A stretch of DNA of 64,000 nucleotides from Blattabacterium cuenoti STAT (GTDB lineage Bacteria; Bacteroidota; Bacteroidia; Flavobacteriales; Blattabacteriaceae), in NCBI RefSeq assembly GCF_003573915.1, contig NZ_AP014608.1:248001-312000 (forward strand). Direction: 5' to 3'. This document shows positions 36,908-45,364 of this stretch, piece by piece. Below the pieces are notes generated by a model, which did no database searches, had not been told where the DNA came from, and saw only the letters and a list, made by a program, of their open reading frames with translations. The position numbers were made by a program, and so were the translations under genes. Within the stretch, counting starts at the first letter, position 1, and every line of letters begins with the position of its first letter.

Positions 36908-36913
36908 ATTTCT

Positions 36914-37261
36914 TTATTCAAGAATATTTTCTTCATTCATATAACGAATGATAGCTTTTTTAATTAAAAATAATTGTTCTTTTGGATTAAAAGGAATCTT
37001 ATTTTTCAATATATAATGAGGCCATCCTTCTTTATCTTTTCCAATAAAAAAATAATACCCAAAAGGTTCTAATATTCTACATATTGCAATATGTAGAATA
37101 TTGATTTTATCTTCTTTATTGAAGAATCTATTTTTTCCTTTTCCTAATTCTTGAATTCCTATTAGATAAACAATTCCAATTATATCAATTTTTCCTTCTA
37201 TAGAAAAATTATTTTGTATATATGATACGACTTTATTCCAATTGATATGAAATTGTTGCAT
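36914..37261 (-). CDS. Conserved hypothetical protein (115 aa)
   Basis: I do not know a function. The 115-residue product is soluble and has no signal peptide. It contains VYLIGIQELGKGKNRF, HIAICRILEPFGYY and KDKEGWPHYIL. I recall similar short proteins beside pheS or cvpA in flavobacteria, but no named domain. Conserved Gly, Pro, Tyr and Trp positions and survival in a reduced genome argue that it is real. It is in line with pheS (6 bases) and divergent from cvpA (25 bases). Confidence 0.72.
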   Translation of the reverse strand: MQQFHINWNKVVSYIQNNFSIEGKIDIIGIVYLIGIQELGKGKNRFFNKEDKINILHIAICRILEPFGYYFFIGKDKEGWPHYILKNKIPFNPKEQLFLIKKAIIRYMNEENILE

Positions 37262-37286
37262 AAATTTTATATATTAAAAAATAGTG

Positions 37287-37790
37287 ATGTTAGACATAAT
37301 TATTATAATTCTAGTTTTATATGGTGGATATCATGGATATCAAAAAGGATTGATTTCTCAATTTTTCATTTTTATGATATTTTTCATGTTAATTTTCAAA
37401 GGATTTTATGTTTTTGATTTTGTAAAAAAAATATTAATGGAAATTAATATAGCAAACAAAAAATCCTATATTTTTATAATATACTCTATTATAATTTCTA
37501 TTTTATCTATTATTTTTATATCTTTTATAACTAAAAAAATCATAGAATTTATAATAACCATCACATGGATGAACCCTATAAATAGATTGGGAGGTGGAAT
37601 ATTAGGCATGATTAAATATTTTTTTTTTATTTCAATATGTATCCTTTTTTTAAAAGAAGCAAATAAAAAAATAAATCTTTTTCCTTATCATTTTTTACAA
37701 AATTCTTTTGAAAAAGAATTTCAATTTTTTTTCTATCAAAAAGAATCAATTTTTTCAAAATTAAAAAAATTATATTTTTATGAATTTTAA
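37287..37790 (+). CDS. cvpA: CvpA-family membrane protein
   Basis: Four-helix inner-membrane protein of the colicin-V-production family. The N-terminus DIIIIILVLYGGYHGYQKGLI and the LGGGILGMIKYFF segment fit the family. It is 168 residues from the ATG at 37287 (a GTG lies one codon upstream). Relatives are tied to envelope stability, but the function is not settled. Its end overlaps the following LuxE-like gene by 11 bases, so the two are probably cotranscribed. Confidence 0.82.
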   Translation: MLDIIIIILVLYGGYHGYQKGLISQFFIFMIFFMLIFKGFYVFDFVKKILMEINIANKKSYIFIIYSIIISILSIIFISFITKKIIEFIITITWMNPINRLGGGILGMIKYFFFISICILFLKEANKKINLFPYHFLQNSFEKEFQFFFYQKESIFSKLKKLYFYEF

Positions 37791-38784
37791 AAAAAAGATT
37801 TTTTCTATATCAGGAAAAAAAGAGTTTGAAAAATTGGCATGGGATATATTTCATTATCAAATAAGATGTAACAAAATTTATAAAAATTATCTTAAATTAT
37901 TAGATATAAACCCATTGAAAATAAAAAATATATATAAAATTCCTTTTTTACCTATTTCTTTTTTTAAAACACATCGTATTTTAAGTAGTAAGAAAACGGA
38001 TTATTTCGAAACTATTTTTACCAGCAGTGGAACTACTGGAATAAAAAGTAAACATTATGTAAAAAATTTGAGCATTTATATTGATAGTATTAGAAATAGC
38101 TTTGAATTTTTTTATGGTCCCATAGATAAATTTAAGTTTTTAGGATTTTTTCCTATAGATCGAAAAGATTCTTCTTTGATTTACATGGTAAAATATTTAA
38201 TACAAAAAACCCATAAAAATGGAAGTCAATTTTTTTCTTACGCTTCTTATAAGAAAGATAGTCCCTCATTTTATAAGAAAAATGATAAAAATATTTTCAT
38301 TTTTGGACTAAGTTTTTCTTTATTGGATTTTGTAGAAAAATATAATCATTTAAAACAAAATAAATGTGAAAATAAAGTCATCATTATGGAAACAGGAGGA
38401 ATGAAAGGAAAAAGAAAAGAAATCATTAGAGAAGAATTACACGATATTTTAAAAAAATTTTTTTTTGTAAAGGAAATTCATTCGGAATATGGAATGACAG
38501 AACTGCTTTCTCAAGCATATGCAAAAAAAAATGGTAGATTTCAATGTCCTCCTTGGATGAAAGTATTTATAAGAGACCCCGAAGATCCCTTGATACATGT
38601 AAAAAACAATCAAATAGGAGGAATTGATATTATCGATTTATCGAATTATTTATCTTGTCCTTTTCTTTCTACTGAAGATTTGGGAAAAAAGATTAATGAT
38701 AATGAATTCGAAGTCTTAGGAAGAATGGATTTTTCGGATATACGAGGATGTAATTTAATGAATCCACCACCTATTATTTATTGA
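37780..38784 (+). CDS. LuxE-type acyl-activating protein (acyl-protein synthetase/AMP-forming)
   Basis: Adenylate-forming protein of the LuxE/phenylacetate-CoA-ligase type. The phosphate-binding loop is TSSGTTGIKS, followed by METGGMKGKRKE, SEYGMTELLSQAY and the C-terminal LGRMDFSDIRGCN, which together are the LuxE-family blocks. It is 334 residues long. No bioluminescence or reductase partner (LuxC) is present. In Bacteroidetes the family is usually near surface-polysaccharide or lipid genes, and the true substrate is unknown. Retention in a shrunken genome implies a real role. Confidence 0.78.
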   Translation: MNFKKKIFSISGKKEFEKLAWDIFHYQIRCNKIYKNYLKLLDINPLKIKNIYKIPFLPISFFKTHRILSSKKTDYFETIFTSSGTTGIKSKHYVKNLSIYIDSIRNSFEFFYGPIDKFKFLGFFPIDRKDSSLIYMVKYLIQKTHKNGSQFFSYASYKKDSPSFYKKNDKNIFIFGLSFSLLDFVEKYNHLKQNKCENKVIIMETGGMKGKRKEIIREELHDILKKFFFVKEIHSEYGMTELLSQAYAKKNGRFQCPPWMKVFIRDPEDPLIHVKNNQIGGIDIIDLSNYLSCPFLSTEDLGKKINDNEFEVLGRMDFSDIRGCNLMNPPPIIY

Positions 38785-38788
38785 GTTT

Positions 38789-41089
38789 TCATAAAGCTAA
38801 AAATGATGCATCTTTTTTGAATGAAATATTGGATAATGCATCATGATATAATAGAATGATTTCTTCTACTCTTTCCGTAATTTTTTTTGATTGTAAAAGA
38901 ATATCTAACATCAAGAAAGTATTTTTTGTTCCATATTTATTACGAATAATTCCCATAACCTGTTGATTCATTTGTTCCTCAATTTTTTTCAAAATTTTAT
39001 TTTTTATAGTATAAGAAGATTGAATTTTTTTATAGTTTTTATCTATTGTTATTTTTTTTATAATGTTAAAATATTCAATCATAAAATGTTCAAGTATTCG
39101 TAAATTTTTTTTTTGTTGATATTTTAAAGGTTTATGACTATTGATTACATGAAACAATGTATGATTTGTAATAATATCGGAAGATTCAATAATTTCTTTA
39201 GTTTTGTTATATATATGAAGATAAAGGATTCCAGCAGTTGGTTCTTGATTCTTTGTTTTTCTAATCACTTTAATTAAAGAGTTATGTATTTTCGTAAAAT
39301 TTTCTTTTACTTTTAGAAAATTATTTCTACTCTCTTGAAGAGTTTTTAAATTTTCTTGAGTTATTCCTTCTATACTATTTTTGTAAATATTTTCAATATA
39401 TTCAAGGATCGGGTTTAAAATTTCTAAGGTTTTGTTTAAAGTGAGATCTAAAGTTAAATTCACTATTCCAAAAAACGGTTTTTCTTTTATTTTTTGATCT
39501 TGTTTCTTAGAAGTTTTATAACTTCTGTAAATAAGAAATAAAATTAAAAAAATAAGAAAGGATAGAGCCCATTTTTTCAAAAAGTATAAAAAATAAGCCG
39601 TAATCCCTGCCATACTAAAAGCCATTAATCCTGTTAAAAACCATCCTCTTATGACTTTTAAAACTCCTGAAACTCTATAAACAGCACTTTCTCTATCCCA
39701 TGCTCTATCTGAAAGAGAAGTTCCCATAGATACCATAAAAGTAACAAAAGTAGTAGATAATGGAAGTTTTTGAACTGTAGCTAGAGATATCAATATACTG
39801 GATATAGTTAAATTAGAAGAAGCTCTAATCAAATCAAAGGCTATATTTTCTTCTTTATGTATTTTTTTTTGTTTAAAGTTTTTTTCTATTTTAACTAGAA
39901 GTCTTTTAGGAAATAATTTAAAAAAATGATTTCCTAAATATAAAAAAAATCGGACAATACCTCTAGAAAAAGAATTGGATAAAAATCTTTCTGGTCCTTC
40001 ATTTTGTCTACTTAAATTAATTTCTGTACTTGTAATATTTTTTGTTTTTTTGGAAAACCAAAGAGTGAGTATCATAATTATTCCTGAAAAAATTAAAACA
40101 GAAGATGGGACCTGAACATTTCCAGATAAACTTTTCATATTGAATTCTTCAGCAGGAGGACTACCAGACTCTTTCCATATATTATAAGATTGTATACTAG
40201 CTATAGGAATTCCGATAAAATTTACTAAATCATTTCCTGCAAAAGCCATAGCTAAAGAAAAAGTCCCATATAATACTACAAATTTTAATATATTATATCC
40301 TAAAGAAACAAATATTTTTGCGATAATAGTCCATGTTGAAAATAATATAAGTAAAAAAATAAAAAAATTTTTGTGAATCCATTTTATGAACTCTTGAATG
40401 AATAAGGAAAAACCTGTTAAATCTTCATCCACAAAACCCTGTAAAGTACTATGCAATCCTTTTATTATAAGAAAATAAGTCATACTACTCAATGAAATAG
40501 CACTCCATATTACTCCTACATATTTTAATCTACTTTCATATTCAAAACTAAATAAAGAACGAATAAAATAATGAATAAAAGCACCAGAAGTAAAAGAAAT
40601 AATAATAGATAAAAAAATTCCTATACCAATAGTAAATGTTTTTTCAGCTTTAATATATAGAGTTAAGTGATGAAAAGGTTCATTATTAAATGGAGAAGTC
40701 ATTTTTATCATGGCTATACTAAAAGCTGCACCTAATAAACAAAAAACCATAGATACTGTAGTAGAAGTGGGAAATCCTAAAGTATTAAAAATATCTAGTA
40801 AAATAACATCAGATATCATAACCGATAAAAAAATAAAAAGAATATCTGAAAAATAAAAATAAGAAGGGTCAAAAACGCCTTTTCTTGCGACTTCCATCAT
40901 TCCACTCGATAAAAAAGCTCCTAATAAAATTCCTAAACTAGCAAAGATCATAATAGTTCTACGAGAAGCTACTTTAGATCCAATAGCAGAATTTAGAAAA
41001 TTAACGGCATCATTAATTAAACCAACAATAAGATCAAATATAGATAAGAAAAAAAGAACCACTATAATTGAGGAATAAAAAAGTTTCAT
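38789..41089 (-). CDS. PiT-family inorganic phosphate transporter with PhoU-like C-terminal region
   Basis: Cation-coupled phosphate importer. The two PiT repeats are seen in GLINDAVNFLNSAIGSKVAS near the N-terminus and GNDLVNFIGIPIAS in the middle, each with several membrane helices. The last 220 or so residues form a soluble helical region resembling PhoU, as in long Bacteroidetes PiT proteins. It is 766 residues long. In the first signature the usual GxND reads LIND. Convergent with the LuxE-like gene (4 bases apart). Confidence 0.9.
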   Translation of the reverse strand: MKLFYSSIIVVLFFLSIFDLIVGLINDAVNFLNSAIGSKVASRRTIMIFASLGILLGAFLSSGMMEVARKGVFDPSYFYFSDILFIFLSVMISDVILLDIFNTLGFPTSTTVSMVFCLLGAAFSIAMIKMTSPFNNEPFHHLTLYIKAEKTFTIGIGIFLSIIISFTSGAFIHYFIRSLFSFEYESRLKYVGVIWSAISLSSMTYFLIIKGLHSTLQGFVDEDLTGFSLFIQEFIKWIHKNFFIFLLILFSTWTIIAKIFVSLGYNILKFVVLYGTFSLAMAFAGNDLVNFIGIPIASIQSYNIWKESGSPPAEEFNMKSLSGNVQVPSSVLIFSGIIMILTLWFSKKTKNITSTEINLSRQNEGPERFLSNSFSRGIVRFFLYLGNHFFKLFPKRLLVKIEKNFKQKKIHKEENIAFDLIRASSNLTISSILISLATVQKLPLSTTFVTFMVSMGTSLSDRAWDRESAVYRVSGVLKVIRGWFLTGLMAFSMAGITAYFLYFLKKWALSFLIFLILFLIYRSYKTSKKQDQKIKEKPFFGIVNLTLDLTLNKTLEILNPILEYIENIYKNSIEGITQENLKTLQESRNNFLKVKENFTKIHNSLIKVIRKTKNQEPTAGILYLHIYNKTKEIIESSDIITNHTLFHVINSHKPLKYQQKKNLRILEHFMIEYFNIIKKITIDKNYKKIQSSYTIKNKILKKIEEQMNQQVMGIIRNKYGTKNTFLMLDILLQSKKITERVEEIILLYHDALSNISFKKDASFLAL

Positions 41090-41176
41090 AATAATAGGTA
41101 TTTATTATTGAATTCACAAAAAAAGTATATTATTCAGGTTTTTTTTTATAATAAATAGTGAGTAATTTTTATGATT

Positions 41177-41782
41177 TTACAATTTTTTTAAAGATTCTTT
41201 AATAAGATTTTCTACAGAAAATTCTGGATTTTCATATAAAATATTATCCAAAACTTTTTCAGACTTTTTAGGAGAAAATCCAAGTACATTTAAAGCACTT
41301 AAAGCTTCTTTTTTTATTAAAAAAGGACTATTTTCCAATAGTTTTATATTTTTTTCTTTTTTATGAAAAATTCCTTTAATAATTTTATCTTTTAGTTCTA
41401 TAACAATCCTTTTAGCTATTTTTGTTCCAATTCCTTTAACTTGGTTAAATACTTTTATATCTTCTTTAGATATAGATTTTTCTATTTCATATGGAGTAAG
41501 AGAAGATAATAACATGATAGCAGAACTGGGTCCTATTCCATTTACAGAGATCAAATGAGAGAATATTTTTCTTTCTTTTTTATCAAAAAAACCGTATAAA
41601 ACATATTCTTTATCTTTGATAAACAGATAAATATATACGCAAATATCTTTTCCTTCTTTTTCTATTGATAAAGAAGAATAGGTATATGAGGATATATGAA
41701 TATGAAACCCGATTCCATGACAATCTATGATCAAATAAGATTTATTTTTTTCTACTAATTTCCCTCTTAAATGTGTTATCAC
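41177..41782 (-). CDS. ruvA: Holliday-junction DNA helicase subunit RuvA
   Basis: Binds four-way junctions and loads RuvB. The N-terminal OB-fold starts MITHLRGKLVEKN and contains HGIGFHIHIS. Two helix-hairpin-helix motifs follow (VNGIGPSSAIMLLSSL and VKGIGTKIAKRIVIEL), and the C-terminal three-helix domain is present (ALNVLGFSPKKSEKVL). The 201 residues are normal. The ruvB gene is not in this window. der follows upstream on the same strand after 52 bases. Confidence 0.95.
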   Translation of the reverse strand: MITHLRGKLVEKNKSYLIIDCHGIGFHIHISSYTYSSLSIEKEGKDICVYIYLFIKDKEYVLYGFFDKKERKIFSHLISVNGIGPSSAIMLLSSLTPYEIEKSISKEDIKVFNQVKGIGTKIAKRIVIELKDKIIKGIFHKKEKNIKLLENSPFLIKKEALSALNVLGFSPKKSEKVLDNILYENPEFSVENLIKESLKKL

Positions 41783-41834
41783 GATATTATATATATATGA
41801 TCAATTCTATTCAATAGATAATAAATTTTAAAAG

Positions 41835-43163
41835 CTATTTTTTTCTAAAAAAAATTTGTATAGGTACTCCTATAAAATCAAAATGAGAACGAATTTTATT
41901 TTCAACAAATCTTTTATAAGATTCTTTTATGTATTGAGGAAAATTCGAAAAAAAAATGAATTTTGGCGAATATGAAGGCAATTGAATACAATATTTTATA
42001 GTTATGAACTTATTTTTTTTCTTAGGAATAGGGGGGTTTTTTTCTAAAATTGGTAACATAATTTTATTTAAAATGTTCGTTTTTAATCTATTATTACGGT
42101 ATCTTAAAACTTGATAAGCCATGGGAAGAATATTGTGCATTCCATCTTTATTTTTAGCGGATATAAAAAAAATAGGAACATTATAAAACGGATAAATCTT
42201 TTTTCTAATAAAAAATTCGTAATCTTTTTGTGTAGAAATATTTTTATCATGAAATAAATCCCATTTGTTTACAAGAATTATAATTCCTTTATGATTTTTT
42301 TTTAAAAATTGAAAAATATTCATATCCTGTTTTTCCCATCCACGATCTGCATCTATCATTAAAAAACAAATATCCGCATATTCTATTGTTTTAAACGTTC
42401 TTACGGTAGAATAAAATTCAATATTATCTATGATTTTGGATTTTTTTCTTACTCCAGGTGTATCTATTAAAATACATTTATATTTTTTTTTGTAGAATAC
42501 GTCTAGACTATCTCTGGTTGTTCCCGAAATATTTGTCACAATGTGATGGTTTTTATTTAGAAAAGAGTTAATCAAAGTTGATTTTCCTACATTAGGACGT
42601 CCTACTATTGAAAAACGAGGAATCAATTCGTTTTTCAATAATTTTTCTTTTTTTTTCAATAATTCCTGTTTGAATATTTCTATTAATTTATCTAGTAATT
42701 CTCCCGTCCCACTTCCATTTATAGCTGATATATAATAATATCTTTCAAATCCTAAACGGAAAAAATCTGTATCAGAATTTATAATAGAATTACCGTTATC
42801 AACTTTATTCACAACTAATAAAATGATTTTTTTACATTTTCTTAAGATTTTAGAAATTTCTCTATCTGCATCTAATATTCCTATTTTTATATCTATTAAA
42901 AATAAAATAACATCGGATTCTTCGATCGCTACGAAAATTTGGTTTTTTACTTCTTTTTCAAGTATATCATTTGTTAAAATAGAAAAACCTCCCGTATCTA
43001 TTATAGAAAACTGGACCCCATTCCATTCTGAATCTCCATAAATACGATCTCTTGTTACTCCACTTGTAACATGAACAACCGCTTTTCTTCTTCCTACAAG
43101 ACGATTAAACAAAGTTGATTTTCCTACATTGGGACGTCCTATTATAGATACGATATAATTCAT
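41835..43163 (-). CDS. der: Ribosome-assembly GTPase Der (EngA)
   Basis: Double GTPase needed for 50S subunit maturation. Two G1 loops are identical (GRPNVGKST), one at the N-terminus and one near residue 185. Matching G3 motifs (DTGG and DTPG) and G4 motifs (NKVD and NKWD) are present, followed by the KH-like C-terminal domain. The ATG at 43163 gives MNYIVSIIGRPN and 442 residues; the GTG at 43181 would add six residues. Divergent from trmD. Confidence 0.95.
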   Translation of the reverse strand: MNYIVSIIGRPNVGKSTLFNRLVGRRKAVVHVTSGVTRDRIYGDSEWNGVQFSIIDTGGFSILTNDILEKEVKNQIFVAIEESDVILFLIDIKIGILDADREISKILRKCKKIILLVVNKVDNGNSIINSDTDFFRLGFERYYYISAINGSGTGELLDKLIEIFKQELLKKKEKLLKNELIPRFSIVGRPNVGKSTLINSFLNKNHHIVTNISGTTRDSLDVFYKKKYKCILIDTPGVRKKSKIIDNIEFYSTVRTFKTIEYADICFLMIDADRGWEKQDMNIFQFLKKNHKGIIILVNKWDLFHDKNISTQKDYEFFIRKKIYPFYNVPIFFISAKNKDGMHNILPMAYQVLRYRNNRLKTNILNKIMLPILEKNPPIPKKKNKFITIKYCIQLPSYSPKFIFFSNFPQYIKESYKRFVENKIRSHFDFIGVPIQIFFRKK

Positions 43164-43255
43164 TTTTAATAAATTATTCACAAAGGTAGATTTTTTTCAT
43201 TAGTTTCATTATTAGATTATTAGTCAAAGTGTATATTCATAAAAAAAATAATGCG

Positions 43256-43924
43256 TTGCGTATAGATATTGTTAGTATAGTACCTGAAATTTTTCATAGT
43301 CCTTTTTCAAATTCTATTATTAAAAGGGCTCTTCATAAAAGGTTAATTGATATTCATGTTCATGATTTACGTAAATATGGTTTAGGAAAACGAAAAAACG
43401 TAGATGATTATCCTTATGGAGGTGGATCAGGAATGGTCATTAGAATAGAACCTGTATATCAATGTTTTTCAAAGCTTTTATCAGAAAGAGATTATGACGA
43501 AAAAATTTTCATGACTCCTGATGGAAAATTATTTTCACAAAAATATGCTAAAGATTTAATTGGTAAAAAAAATATTCTTATTCTTTGTGGACGTTATAAA
43601 GGGATTGACCAAAGAATTAGAGACCACTTAATCTCTCAAGAAATATCTATTGGAAATTATATTTTATCTGGAGGAGAACTCGCTGCTGCTGTCGTTGTAG
43701 AATCTATAGTTAGATTATTACCTGGAGTAATACAAAATAAAGATTCCATTATTACAGATTCTTTTCATAAAAGAGAAGCTTTCATAGCTCCTCCCATTTA
43801 CACTCGTCCAGTGATTTATAAAGGATGGTCTGTTCCAAAAATACTTTTATCTGGACATCATAAGAAAATAAAAGATTGGTTGGATAAAAAGTCCATGAAA
43901 TTCAAACAAAAATCGGATTTTTAG
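43256..43924 (+). CDS. trmD: tRNA (guanine(37)-N1)-methyltransferase
   Basis: SPOUT enzyme methylating G37 to prevent frameshifting. The TTG at 43256 reads as MRIDIVSIVPEIF, the exact family N-terminus, so I prefer it to the GTG at 43229, nine codons upstream. DDYPYGGGSGMV, LCGRYKGIDQR, IGNYILSGGELAA and the C-terminal YTRPVIYKGWSVP are intact. It is 222 residues long. Its final 23 bases overlap argH on the opposite strand, the longest convergent overlap here. Confidence 0.93.
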   Translation: MRIDIVSIVPEIFHSPFSNSIIKRALHKRLIDIHVHDLRKYGLGKRKNVDDYPYGGGSGMVIRIEPVYQCFSKLLSERDYDEKIFMTPDGKLFSQKYAKDLIGKKNILILCGRYKGIDQRIRDHLISQEISIGNYILSGGELAAAVVVESIVRLLPGVIQNKDSIITDSFHKREAFIAPPIYTRPVIYKGWSVPKILLSGHHKKIKDWLDKKSMKFKQKSDF

Positions 43925-45290
43925 AGAATTCGTCAAAATAGATCTTGCTATAAATTAATCGTTTTATAACTTTATCAATTTGATCAAAGTCAAATTCTTT
44001 AAGAACATCTTGCATCAAATTTTTAACTTGTAAATTACACAAATTTCCTATACTTCCTTCATGAGAATAACAACTTTTAGTAAAGGGTTTGAATGATCCA
44101 TTTTGGATATCTAATCCTACTTTTTGATAAGCTTCTCTAAAAGAATATCCTTTTTCAACAACCAATTTATTCACAACTTCTACACTAAACAAATTTTTAT
44201 ATTTCTCATCCTGAAGGATATCTTTTTTTATTGTAATATGATTCAACATATATTGAAACATGAAAAAACATTTTTTTATTTCTTCAAAAATAGGAAGAAA
44301 TCTTTCTTTAATAATTTGGAAATCTCTATGATATCCGGAACATAAATTAGAAGAAATCAAAGAAATTTCGTTAGGTAACGATGTTATTCTGTTGCATTTA
44401 GCTCGTATAATTTCAAAAACATCAGGATTTTTCTTATGAGGCATAATACTCGATCCGGTAGTAAGATGATCAGGAAAACTAATGAAATCAAAATTTTGGC
44501 TTAAGTATAAACAAATATCTTGTGCCATCTTACTTAAAGTTCTTGCCAAAGAAGCAATAGATTCTGAAACAATTCTTTCCATTTTTCCACGTCCCATTTG
44601 AGCATATACTACATTATAGTTTAAATTTTCGAATCCAAGTAAATCCGTGGTCATTTTTCGATTTAAAGGTAAAGAAGAACCATAACCTGCAGCAGAACCT
44701 AAAGGATTTTTGTTTACGATACGATATGCAGTTTGCATTAATAATAAATCATCTATTAAACTTTCTGCATATGCGGCAAACCAAAGACCAAAAGAAGAAG
44801 GCATCGCAATCTGATAATGAGTATAACCAGGCATTAATATATTTTTATGTTGTTCACTTAATTTTAATAATAAATCAAAAAAAGAAGAAGTCATGTATAC
44901 GATTTCTTTGATTTCTGTACGAACAAAAAGTTTTAAATCTACCAAAACTTGATCATTTCTGGATCTCCCACTATGAACTTTTTTTCCGACCTCTCCTAAG
45001 CGATTCGTTAACAAAAATTCTATTTGAGAATGAACATCTTCTATTCCTTCTTCAATTTGAAAATTGTTTTTTAAAATTTCGTAAATATAAATATTACGCA
45101 ATTCATAAATTAAAATTCTAAAATCTTTTTGATTTAATAATTCTATACTTTTCAACATAATAACATGAGCTATGGTTCCTATAACATCATGTGGCGCTAA
45201 AAATAAATCTATTTTTGAATCTTTGCTTGAAGTAAAACTTTCTATTTCTTTATTGAAACGAAAATTCGTTTTTTTTTCCCAAATTTTCAC
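43902..45290 (-). CDS. argH: Argininosuccinate lyase
   Basis: Last step of arginine synthesis: splits argininosuccinate to arginine and fumarate. Fumarase/aspartase-superfamily blocks are intact: HSGRSRNDQV, PGYTHYQIAMPSSFG, NPLGSAAGYG and the signature loop GSSIMPHKKNPD with the catalytic Ser. It is 462 residues long. No other arg genes are in the window. It is divergent from gyrB by 74 bases. Confidence 0.96.
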   Translation of the reverse strand: MKIWEKKTNFRFNKEIESFTSSKDSKIDLFLAPHDVIGTIAHVIMLKSIELLNQKDFRILIYELRNIYIYEILKNNFQIEEGIEDVHSQIEFLLTNRLGEVGKKVHSGRSRNDQVLVDLKLFVRTEIKEIVYMTSSFFDLLLKLSEQHKNILMPGYTHYQIAMPSSFGLWFAAYAESLIDDLLLMQTAYRIVNKNPLGSAAGYGSSLPLNRKMTTDLLGFENLNYNVVYAQMGRGKMERIVSESIASLARTLSKMAQDICLYLSQNFDFISFPDHLTTGSSIMPHKKNPDVFEIIRAKCNRITSLPNEISLISSNLCSGYHRDFQIIKERFLPIFEEIKKCFFMFQYMLNHITIKKDILQDEKYKNLFSVEVVNKLVVEKGYSFREAYQKVGLDIQNGSFKPFTKSCYSHEGSIGNLCNLQVKNLMQDVLKEFDFDQIDKVIKRLIYSKIYFDEFSKNPIFV

Positions 45291-45314
45291 GAAATAATAT
45301 TTTTTCTATCTTTG
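45284..45314 (+). promoter_or_regulatory. Candidate sigma-ABfr promoter for gyrB
   Basis: TATCTTTG at 45307-45314 fits the Bacteroidetes -7 consensus TAnnTTTG. Nineteen bases upstream is TTTT (45284-45287), one base from the -33 consensus TTTG. The gyrB ATG is 50 bases downstream of the -7 box. The -33 part overlaps the first codons of argH. Confidence 0.4.
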
Positions 45315-45364
45315 ATGAATTCTAAGATATATAAATTTTATGTAAAAAATAAAATTCATGGATT

